Shown in pieces: positions 36,701 to 43,492 of a stretch of DNA of 64,000 nucleotides. The DNA lies in NCBI RefSeq assembly GCF_947496985.1, contig NZ_CANMEZ010000005.1, forward strand, positions 248,001 through 312,000. The letters are read 5' to 3'. The DNA comes from an uncultured Kordia sp. (lineage in GTDB: Bacteria > Bacteroidota > Bacteroidia > Flavobacteriales > Flavobacteriaceae). A program made the position numbers and the translations under genes. The notes beneath the pieces were generated by a model. The model saw nothing but the letters and a program-made list of their open reading frames with translations. It ran no database searches and was not told the DNA's origin. Position 1 is the stretch's first letter. Each line of letters opens with the position of its first letter.

Positions 36701-39543
36701 AATGCTCTAATTTGATTGTTTAGTTCTTGATTATTTCTTTCAACAATATCAATAGCACATTTCAATTCAGGATGTATCGTTTGTACAGGAACTTCATTTT
36801 TTAATTCAAATGAAGTTCGTAAAATTTCATGCCTGGCAATTAACTTGTTAAGCGCCGTTTCCATACGTACAATATCAAGAATACCTTCCGTTTCTACAAT
36901 TAATGGTGTATTGTATGTAATTCCAATTCCACCAAAGTGGTTGACAAAAAAGAGCCTTTTTTGCGTAGATGATAATGGGTAATATTCTTGTTTTTCTACT
37001 AATGGAATGTTCATTTCTATAGCAGTTTCTGTATCTAAATCATCAATATAGATAGCTTGTTGTGCAATAGAGTTGTGTTTAAAAATATCACTTAGCGTGA
37101 ATGACGTGCGAAATTCTTCATTCATCAATGTGATTAGAATAGTCGCTTTTAGTGAATGTCCACCAATATCAAAGAAGTTATCTTCCGCACTAATATTTTC
37201 ATGATTTATATTTAGAATTTCTCCCCAAAGTTTAGCAATTTTGATAGCTGTTTTTCCTTGCGGAGCAACATAGTTTTGGCTTCTTTGAGCTTCAACTTTT
37301 TGCTGTTGTAGTGCTTTTTTATCTACTTTTCCATTAGCCGTTAATGGCAATGTTTCTATATGTATAATCTCTGTAGGAATCATATAATCTGGTAATTCCT
37401 TTGCCAATTCTTGCTTGAGCGAACTCACACTATTTATATCCGAAGCAACACAGAAAGCAGTTAAATACACATGATTATCTTGATCATTTTTTGGAATGAT
37501 GACAACTTCCAAAATATTCGATTTTTTAAGAATTACATGTTCTATTTCTTTGATTTCAACACGTTGACCTCTAATTTTTACCTGGTCGTCAATACGACCT
37601 ATAAATTCTAATTCACCTTCATCATGCCAAATACCAACATCGCCAGTTTTGTATAAATATTCATCTTCTTTAAAAGGGTTTTTGATAAATTTTTCTGCAG
37701 TAAGTTGTTCATTATGTAAATATCCTTTTGCTACACCAATTCCTCCAATGCAAATTTCTCCTTTGGCTCCAATTGGTTGTAGTTGCTGTGTTTTGTTTAA
37801 AACATAGAGCTTATGATTCAGAATTGGTTTTCCAATGGAATAGTATGGACGCTTGCTCTCAGAAGTCATTTTTTTCCAAGTACTCCAAACCGTATCTTCA
37901 GTTGGTCCGTATAGATTGTAGATGTCAAAAGGGACTTCTGGAAGTGTATCTAGGTGTAATTTTTCTCCTGCCGAAATCAATGCGCGCAGCGTTCCTTTGC
38001 TCCAAGAAAGTTCTAATAGTTGTTTTGCTAATACTGTTGGTTGAAAGGAAACTGTAATTTCTTTTTCTTCTAAGAATTTTTTTAATAGTACTTGATCCAA
38101 TCGTGTAAGTTCATCAATGATATGTAATGAACAACCATTTAGCAAACTTGGCCAAATTTCAAATCCCATAGCATCAAAACCGGCACTTGCTACTTGTGTT
38201 AAGTGATCATTTTCAGTAATATCGAATTGTTCTTTGTAAACATGTACTAAATTAACCAACGATTTATGTCGAATTTCAACACCTTTTGGACGACCTGTAG
38301 AACCTGATGTATATACTACATATACAGAGTCTTCAGTTGTTATTTCTGTATGTAAATTTTCTTTAGATTCCGCCAAATCTTCCAATTGTAGGTCTAAAGC
38401 AAAGAATATACCTTCATAGAAATCTAAGTCAAATAAGAAGTTTGATGATGTAAATAAGAGCTTACTTTTAGTATTTTCTAATATGTATTGAATGCGCTCT
38501 GTCGGATAGTTTACATCAATTGGAACATATGCACCACCAGCTTTTAAAATTGCTAATAAGGCAACAATCATTTTTGGAGAACGTTCGTGCAAAACCGCAA
38601 TAATATCGCCTTTTTTGATGTCGTATTCTTTAACTAAATTATGAGCTACTTGATTAGATAGTTCATTTAGTTCTTTATAAGTAAGCGATTCATGTTGGTC
38701 TGAAACGGCTATTTTTTCAGGATATTTTTGTGCTTGAATTTCAAAAAGTTCATGAACTGCAATATTCGTATTATATTCTTTTTGTGTGTTATAATTGAAC
38801 AACACTGCTTTATCTTCTGAAGCTAAAATGTCTAAGTTTCCAATTGCTTTATCAGGATCAGTTAGCAACAAAGCTAGCATGTTTTGATAGTTTTTTATAA
38901 TACGAATAATACTTGCTTTTTTATATTTTGATGTGCTGTATGTAAGTTCGCATTGTAGACCATTAGTATCTTCTGTAAATGTGAAAAATAGCGCATATGT
39001 TGCCTTTGGTGCAATTGCTTGTGAATTGGTTAAACGTATTCCTGTTTGAAGAAAAGCATGTTTATTTCCTTCATTTTTAGCGTCCTTTTCATCAATCCAA
39101 AGGTCTAAAGGATAATTTTGATGCTCAATACTTTCGACAACTTCTTTCCGAACTGCCATTAAAATATTTTTGAAGCTACTTTCATCATTTACTAATGTTC
39201 TTAAAATTAGGCGTTCATTTAAAATATCTTCATCTTCTCCGTTAGAGAATAACGTGGTTTCTAAAATGGCGTCTTCATCTCCTGTGTATCTGTGTAATAA
39301 TGCTAAAAGTCCACTGGTAAGAATCATGTATAGCTTTGCGTGTGAACCTTCGCTTAATGATAGTATTTTTTTGTGTACTGTGTTTTCTACTTTAAAATGG
39401 ATGCTGTCTTGCGTACTAGAAACGTTTGCTACAGAAGGGAAATCTATAGGAAATATAGATGATTGTGGAACATCCGATAGTTTTTGTTCCCAATAGTTTC
39501 GCTCTTTCTTTTGTATGTTTAACGCTAGTTTTCTATCGTTCAT
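30703..39543 (-). CDS. NRPS: half-C-A-PCP-C-A(Ser, with two inserted methyltransferases)-PCP-E
   Basis: This 2946-residue synthetase starts with a condensation-like fragment (1-240) that lacks the HHxxxDG lobe. The first A domain runs 262-745 (code D-A-F-S-I-A-L-V-W-K, unassigned), with a PCP to about 835 (FFDIGGHSL). A full C domain follows, with HHMISDG near 979-985. The second A domain (1305-2385) has the classical serine code D-V-W-H-F-S-L-V-D-K and is interrupted twice. A SAM methyltransferase (VLEIGCASG, 1500-1508) sits between motifs a2 and a3, and an FkbM-type methyltransferase (VLDVGANIG, 2104-2112) between a8 and a9. A PCP of the GGDSIKS type (Ser2433) and an epimerisation domain (HHLLIDG 2612-2618, near GWFTTLYPV) finish it. 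The expected output is a methylated D-serine residue. It is 32 bp after the preceding NRPS gene and 18 bp before the next. Confidence 0.95.
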   Translation of the reverse strand: MNDRKLALNIQKKERNYWEQKLSDVPQSSIFPIDFPSVANVSSTQDSIHFKVENTVHKKILSLSEGSHAKLYMILTSGLLALLHRYTGDEDAILETTLFSNGEDEDILNERLILRTLVNDESSFKNILMAVRKEVVESIEHQNYPLDLWIDEKDAKNEGNKHAFLQTGIRLTNSQAIAPKATYALFFTFTEDTNGLQCELTYSTSKYKKASIIRIIKNYQNMLALLLTDPDKAIGNLDILASEDKAVLFNYNTQKEYNTNIAVHELFEIQAQKYPEKIAVSDQHESLTYKELNELSNQVAHNLVKEYDIKKGDIIAVLHERSPKMIVALLAILKAGGAYVPIDVNYPTERIQYILENTKSKLLFTSSNFLFDLDFYEGIFFALDLQLEDLAESKENLHTEITTEDSVYVVYTSGSTGRPKGVEIRHKSLVNLVHVYKEQFDITENDHLTQVASAGFDAMGFEIWPSLLNGCSLHIIDELTRLDQVLLKKFLEEKEITVSFQPTVLAKQLLELSWSKGTLRALISAGEKLHLDTLPEVPFDIYNLYGPTEDTVWSTWKKMTSESKRPYYSIGKPILNHKLYVLNKTQQLQPIGAKGEICIGGIGVAKGYLHNEQLTAEKFIKNPFKEDEYLYKTGDVGIWHDEGELEFIGRIDDQVKIRGQRVEIKEIEHVILKKSNILEVVIIPKNDQDNHVYLTAFCVASDINSVSSLKQELAKELPDYMIPTEIIHIETLPLTANGKVDKKALQQQKVEAQRSQNYVAPQGKTAIKIAKLWGEILNINHENISAEDNFFDIGGHSLKATILITLMNEEFRTSFTLSDIFKHNSIAQQAIYIDDLDTETAIEMNIPLVEKQEYYPLSSTQKRLFFVNHFGGIGITYNTPLIVETEGILDIVRMETALNKLIARHEILRTSFELKNEVPVQTIHPELKCAIDIVERNNQELNNQIRALITPFQLHTLPLLRVFFIKLTPEKGILIFDTHHMISDGTSLGIIIKDLLKLYNEETLPSLAIQYKDYAAWQQSDAYAEFLKPQEEFWLNKLSNELPVLKLPLDYHRKNIEEYDGSKFEFLLDIQTTNDLKQRCKEEKTTLFTTLFSVFSVFISKITGQHDMIIGTPVFGRTHAGLQDLIGMFVNTLAIKIASEKSMTLQEFMQVVKTEVLEALAAQDYPFETLVDKLSVERDMSRNPLFDVCLVMQNMDIPEIEFPNLTVRQRDFHGDTSKFDLTLFIVETPEGIVFSFEYKTGLFKAETIEKFAGYLEEITKTFIHNPQQQIQEINLLSDIEKTQLLEEFNDTYFEYPHVENVMEIFKKQVVETPNVVAITFEGKTLTFQELDQRSNAIANFLIHEENTTQEQAVGVLMPRCIDLFPVIYGILKAGGVYVPLGIGLPEKRLRQTIEDSEIATILSLTSELKTLNRLQWECPKFHSYVCLDSDDIFNEKETQENLLMDKQIWDHVGETSENEIEGGGWQSSYTGLAFSKEEMQEYAENVTKKVLPILNKNSSVLEIGCASGITMYSLAPKVSMYYGTDLSDVIIQKNKEKVRSEGIQNIQLKSLPADQIDTITEENFDVIIINSVIHLFHGHNYFQNVLQKAIDKIHDKGYIFVGDIMDHELKDVMTDDFDQFKNENPNYRTKVDWSQELFVAKDWFKDISTELTAMKTLQFSDKINTIENELTKYRYDLLIEIDKSNTVQQIISKKKQQYDRTILEKHITKTVENTTKSDNLAYIIYTSGSTGIPKGVMIEHASLLNRIHWMQRKYPLSSEDVILQKTTLTFDVSIWELFWGAFTGASVSLLPIDAEKDPRQIVDNIQENEVTVMHFVPSMLTAFLDYVEWNHCIEKLTTLKYIFCSGEALGRDQIRRFHKLFKEQTHTKLINLYGPTEATVDVSYHECKEEAPQTVVPIGAPIDNIQLFIVDENLKLVPIGLEGQLCIGGIGIARGYLNRTELTEEKFVPAPFLNNKKVYLTGDSAKWLPNGEIEFLGRIDHQVKIRGFRIELQEIENQLLNIPDIGTAIVMARTQTTTDDDTSESSNSSYLAAYITSSQRIKYYDQAATLLKKAQLQNKYIHKLANGMPLFHVNTREADFMYGEIFEENSYLRNGIHLEEGACVLDVGANIGMFSVFLSQILNDVTVHAFEPITPLFEKLQLNGQLYGNATIKAHAVGISDKESEATFKYYPNASIMSGQYGNVKDDASLVDTYMKNQLSGDAMDEQERASILHERFKNVEEYDCKLKSISQIIEEENIQKIDLLKIDVEKSEWEVLSGIQEKDWTLIQQIVIEVHDVNDRLKQIQQKIESHGFTIITEQDANFTDTHIYNLYATRTKPDTYVDNNSTTIQLHWKSDQEIVKDITSKLGNVLPDYMIPAQSAIVILDEIPTHPNGKINRKLLPDPLQLASSNNAAYTEPATDLEYLVLGVWQKVIGREKISTKDDFFHIGGDSIKSIQIVSRLNTKGYTIKMKDVFENPTIEKLAKVLTKNEIVRDQSVVSGEIALTPIKKAFFESDVKYADHFHQAVLLFKKERFDLTVLENVIKELIKHHDGLRSVFHKNAAEEFIQEIQDVDHPIELTTHDLSADSDIETTMKTIMFEMSSSFSLETGPLIKFVVFNSAKGDYLYILSHHLLIDGMSWRILIEDVNTLLLQAKEQQAFQLPLKVSSLKEWSEEMYAQYLESSKLEKEVHFWQSYQDQEFSKIPVLTNKNTSVKEVAFVEFSLNKAQTTNAIQDANTVFNTKVDDLLIAALTRSVREVFSVTNEIPISLESHGREPFNATVDVSRTIGWFTTLYPVIVGAPIDYDLKQHIKYVKEKVHQAAEHKLGYAIGRYLHKEESATLQYINPQILFNYLGHFDADISNISELETTDITLEYMEHPQRTRVYDIEITSVVIKGQLSVRISYSSNKFEETTMNAFLQKIQQNLETIIEFCLGCEETEITPSDLTFTDISLEELDALESFFDE
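32554..33426 (-). other. FkbM-type methyltransferase inserted between A-domain motifs a8 and a9
   Basis: Residues about 2040-2330 of the 2946-residue NRPS lie between a8 (GRIDHQVKIRGFRIELQEIE) and the a9/a10 end (LPDYMIPAQ, then NGKINRKLL). They carry an FkbM-like fold with the SAM loop VLDVGANIGMFSVFLSQ and the conserved IDLLKIDVEKSEWEVLSGI block. FkbM proteins are mostly O-methyltransferases, so O-methylation of the serine side chain is the natural guess. Confidence 0.85.
34446..35226 (-). other. Class I SAM methyltransferase inserted between A-domain motifs a2 and a3
   Basis: Residues about 1440-1700 of the same NRPS lie between a2 (LKAGGVYVPL) and a3 (YTSGSTGIPKG). Motif I is VLEIGCASGITMYSL; later segments are YYGTDLSDVII, FDVIIINSVIHLFHG and GYIFVGDIMD, typical of the Methyltransf_12 group found inside A domains. 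Whether it methylates the backbone nitrogen or the side chain cannot be read. Confidence 0.85.
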
Positions 39544-39575
39544 TTTTAAAATTGTTATGCTGGTTAGTAGGATTT

Positions 39576-42500
39576 TTAGAAATTAAAATCCTCTTTAAAA
39601 CTATCTACTTTAGTCGTTTGAACGGCTTTTATACGCATTGGAAGTTTGATGTCTTCTATACGAATATGTTCATTTTTTATAATGGTATGAAGTATGTGTT
39701 TGTAATATTCAAACAGTTGATGTATGGTGTTTTCTTTAAATAAAGCTGTTTTATAACCGATTGTAAACGCCAATTTGTCACCGTCTAAAATTGCTGTAAA
39801 TACAAGATCAACTTTTGCGGTATTTTCAGTAAATGCAAGTTGTTCCATTTTTTTTATGGACAGGTTATTTTGTTCAATGGTTTGTATTTGTTCGTTTACA
39901 ATATTTTGAAGTACAAACGCAATATCAAATAATGGATTACGAGCTGCTTCTCGGACTATGTCTAATTTTTCAACAATTTCTTCAAATGGAAATGTTTGAT
40001 GTTCAAAAACAGAAATTACATTCGATTTTAATGTCTTAATATAGTCTGTAACGGATTCGTTTTCATTAACTTGACTTCTAATGCAAACCGTGTTTACAAA
40101 ATTGCCAATTGTTTCCAGAAGCTGCGGATGTTCACGACCTGTAACGGCAGTTCCTATAATGATATCTTTTTGCGTAGAAATTTTAGACAATAGAATTTTA
40201 AACACACTTAATAGGAATACAAACAACGTCGTTCCATTTGCGTTTGTTAACTTCTGGATGTCTTCAAATTCAGATGTGTTTAATGAAAAGTGCAATGTGT
40301 TTCCTTCGTATGAAGCTTCTTTTGGACGTTTAAAATCTGTAATAAGATCAACAGTTGGTAATGGTTTTTGTAATGTTGTTAGCCAGAATTTTTCGTGCAC
40401 TTTTTTCTGTAGTTGTTGTGTGGTATGATTTTCCCATTCTGAAAAATCACGATAGTGTATGTTTGGTGTTTCAAGCGTATTTCCACCATAGAGTGCAACC
40501 AATTCATTTAGTAAAATCATGATAGAAACACCATCACAAATCATATGATGAATGTCTATAAATAGATAGGTTTGTTCATCATCACTTTGTATAATTGTTA
40601 CTTTGAATAGTTTTCCTGTGTTTAATTGAAACGCTTGTACACAGTTTTGCAAAGTCGTTTCAAGTAATGATGATTCTGTATGAATTTGATCTATAGAAAA
40701 ATCAATAAAATCATGAATTATTTGTACAGGTTTATTGTGTTCAATTTCAAAAGATGTACGTAAAATTTCATGTCTCGAAATAAGTTCTTTGAATGCTTTT
40801 TCGAGTTTTTCGAGTTCGTAATTTTTCAGTTCAAATACATTTGGAATATTATATATTGTACTTGAAGGATTTAGTGTTTGATGAAAGAATATTCGTTTCT
40901 GAGCAGATGACAATGCATAACTTTTCTTTTTACCTGCTTTTTGAATCTTTGTAATAGTCGTCGTTTTAGCAATAGCAATATAGGTAGCTTGCTTTTGGAT
41001 TGTAGTTTCCATGAACAACCTTTTTACAGGAAAGTGTTTCTGAAATTCATCTTTAATATTCGCGCTTAAAAGCGTAACACTTAATGAGTTTCCTCCTAAT
41101 TCTAAAAAGTTATCGTCAGTACTTATTTTATCAATATGAATCTTTAAAATACGGCTCCAAATTTGTCTTAGTTTTTCTTCAATTTCATTTTCAGGAAGAA
41201 TAATATCATGTGTTTTACGTTTTGGAAGTTGTAATTTTTTAAGTGCAATTTTTCCATTGTTAGTCAGCGGAAGTTTCTCTAATTGAACAATATATGAAGG
41301 AATCATATATTCTGGTAAACTACTTTTTAAATCATTTTTGAGTTGAGTAATGTCAATGGTTTGCGCACTTTCAATAAAAGCACAAATGGCACTTTCAGTT
41401 TCATTAATTTGTTTTTTGACAACTACGCAATGTGTCGCTTTAATTATTTTTAAAATCGCAGTTTCTATCTCTTGCGGTTCTATTCGGAAACCTCTAAGAC
41501 TCATTTGTGAATCTATTCTACCAATAAATTCAAGATTTCCATTTGTGTTCCATCGAACTAAATCGCCAGTTCTGTAAACAACTTCATTGTTGTTGATTAA
41601 ATTTTTACAAAAGCGTTGTTGTGTAAGTGCTGTATTGGATATGTAACCATCTGCTAAACTTGCACCAGAAATACACAATTCACCACACATACCAATTGGT
41701 AATAATTCCAATGTTTTAGGTTGTATAATATATGCTTTCGTATTCGCAATTGGTTTTCCGATAGGAATATTTACATAGTTATCTTTTGTGATTTTAAAAG
41801 TCGTTGCAACGACTGCATTTTCAGAAGGTCCGTATGCATTTGTAATTGTATACGAACGTTTTTTGATACGCGATAGTTTTTCGCCACCTAATAACAAATG
41901 TTGCAAACAATTTGAATCATAGCGTTGTACATATGCTTCTCCCAGTTTTGTAGGTAAGAAAGAATGTGTTATAGTATGTGCTTCAAGAAAACTGTGCAAT
42001 TCATGAATGTCGTACTTTATAGTATCTGACGTTAAGAAAAGCGTAGCTCCTTGAATCATATATGGAAATATTTCCCAAACTGAAGCATCAAAACCAAAAC
42101 CTGCAATTTTTGTAGCACGCGATTCTGATGTTACCGTAAAGTAGTCATTGTGCCATGTACATAAATTTGCCAACGCACTGTGTGAAACCTTTACGCCGTT
42201 TGGAGTTCCCGTAGATCCTGAAGTGTAAATTACATAACAGGTTTCAGAGGAATTCCCAATATGCGAAGTGAAAATTATTTCAGAGTTAAGAAGTGTTTCA
42301 TGATTAATTTCAATAACATCTATATCTGCGCTTAGTTTTTTAGTTTCAATTTCATTTGTGATTACAAAACGAACATTACTATCTTCTAAAATTGTTTGTA
42401 TTCTTTCAGAAGGATTTACAGGATCAATTGGAAGAAAACTTCCACCAACTTTTAAGACTCCAAGTAATGCAATAATCATTTCTAAAGAAGTCGTTGTCAT

Positions 42501-43469
42501 AACAGCAATTATTTCACCTTTTATAACTCCTTTATCTTGTAAAGTATGAGCTAATGCATTGGCTTTTATATTCAGTTCTTTATAGCTTAGTTTGTTATTG
42601 TTAAAAACAATAGCATCTTTATTTGGTGTTTTAAGAACTTGTACTTCAAATAGTTTGTGTATGGTTTGATCTAAAGAAATATTGTTAGTTGTTGCATTCC
42701 AACCGTTCATTAATAATTGTTTTTCTGCTGGTGGGACTAACGATATTTTTGAAACTGAGCTTTTTAATTGATGTACAATTTGTTGTAAGACATATTTAAA
42801 ATGTTCTGTAATAGCCATTGCTACTTCTTTAGAAAGTCTTCCTTCCTGATACGAGAGTTTCCCTTTTAATTTTGTCTGATCGTTATTTAAAATAAATACA
42901 ACTAATGGTTGTAATTCTCCAAGAAAGCGTTCATCATGGATATTTTCTAATATTAAAGCTGTATCAAAAAGTACAGGATTTGTAGCTTCGGCTTCCGATA
43001 ATATTTGTTGTTTTAAAATTTCAAAAGGATAATTTTGATGTTCTATTGCAGCTGTTAATACAGTACGTGTATTTAAAAGTACCTTTTTTATAGAATCTTT
43101 AGGACGAATGGTTTGTTTTAGCGGCAATACTGTATTGATGATTTTGTCTTTCTCAATATCTTGTTTGTATACTGTTGTCCCAATAGTTTGTTCAGTTGTT
43201 CCTGTGTATTTGTATAGTAATACAAGTAATGCTGTATGTAAAAAAAGATGTAATGAGTGATCAGATTTTTTACAAATACGCATCAATTCTGTGTACGTTT
43301 CGTCATCAATTGAAAAAGGAATTTCTTTTGAAGTCGCACCAATTTTTGCCGAATTTGCAACGAATGTTTCTGAGAGCGCGTCTGTTTTTGGCATATTTTC
43401 AAATTGTGAGAGCCAAAAAGCTGCTTCTTTTTTCTTTTGTGCCGCTATGATATGTAATTGATCTTTCAT
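39576..43469 (-). CDS. NRPS: half-C-A-PCP-C
   Basis: This 1297-residue synthetase begins with about 255 residues that match only the C-terminal lobe of a condensation domain (starting at EAAFWLSQF), with no HHxxxDG. The A domain runs 265-745; specificity residues read D-A-W-S-L-G-A-V-V-K, which suggests a hydrophobic residue but matches no code I am sure of. Motif a3 is GTPNG where most A domains have Lys in place of the Asn. The PCP is at about 760-830 (LGGNSL, Ser795). A complete C domain follows (HHMICDG at about 974-980). The protein ends in KEDFNF, like the PNMDFDF end of the upstream protein. It is 23 bp after the previous gene and 32 bp before the next. It adds the fifth unit of the chain in assembly order, after Asn. 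Confidence 0.93.
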   Translation of the reverse strand: MKDQLHIIAAQKKKEAAFWLSQFENMPKTDALSETFVANSAKIGATSKEIPFSIDDETYTELMRICKKSDHSLHLFLHTALLVLLYKYTGTTEQTIGTTVYKQDIEKDKIINTVLPLKQTIRPKDSIKKVLLNTRTVLTAAIEHQNYPFEILKQQILSEAEATNPVLFDTALILENIHDERFLGELQPLVVFILNNDQTKLKGKLSYQEGRLSKEVAMAITEHFKYVLQQIVHQLKSSVSKISLVPPAEKQLLMNGWNATTNNISLDQTIHKLFEVQVLKTPNKDAIVFNNNKLSYKELNIKANALAHTLQDKGVIKGEIIAVMTTTSLEMIIALLGVLKVGGSFLPIDPVNPSERIQTILEDSNVRFVITNEIETKKLSADIDVIEINHETLLNSEIIFTSHIGNSSETCYVIYTSGSTGTPNGVKVSHSALANLCTWHNDYFTVTSESRATKIAGFGFDASVWEIFPYMIQGATLFLTSDTIKYDIHELHSFLEAHTITHSFLPTKLGEAYVQRYDSNCLQHLLLGGEKLSRIKKRSYTITNAYGPSENAVVATTFKITKDNYVNIPIGKPIANTKAYIIQPKTLELLPIGMCGELCISGASLADGYISNTALTQQRFCKNLINNNEVVYRTGDLVRWNTNGNLEFIGRIDSQMSLRGFRIEPQEIETAILKIIKATHCVVVKKQINETESAICAFIESAQTIDITQLKNDLKSSLPEYMIPSYIVQLEKLPLTNNGKIALKKLQLPKRKTHDIILPENEIEEKLRQIWSRILKIHIDKISTDDNFLELGGNSLSVTLLSANIKDEFQKHFPVKRLFMETTIQKQATYIAIAKTTTITKIQKAGKKKSYALSSAQKRIFFHQTLNPSSTIYNIPNVFELKNYELEKLEKAFKELISRHEILRTSFEIEHNKPVQIIHDFIDFSIDQIHTESSLLETTLQNCVQAFQLNTGKLFKVTIIQSDDEQTYLFIDIHHMICDGVSIMILLNELVALYGGNTLETPNIHYRDFSEWENHTTQQLQKKVHEKFWLTTLQKPLPTVDLITDFKRPKEASYEGNTLHFSLNTSEFEDIQKLTNANGTTLFVFLLSVFKILLSKISTQKDIIIGTAVTGREHPQLLETIGNFVNTVCIRSQVNENESVTDYIKTLKSNVISVFEHQTFPFEEIVEKLDIVREAARNPLFDIAFVLQNIVNEQIQTIEQNNLSIKKMEQLAFTENTAKVDLVFTAILDGDKLAFTIGYKTALFKENTIHQLFEYYKHILHTIIKNEHIRIEDIKLPMRIKAVQTTKVDSFKEDFNF

Positions 43470-43492
43470 GTTGATTTGGTTGTGTACAATGA

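Noticed and set aside
38824-43469. Half-C domains as a result of frameshift or assembly error splitting a C domain
   Set aside because: Both half-C proteins begin with a clean ATG after 23-32 bp gaps, and each upstream protein already ends with a complete C domain and a normal stop.
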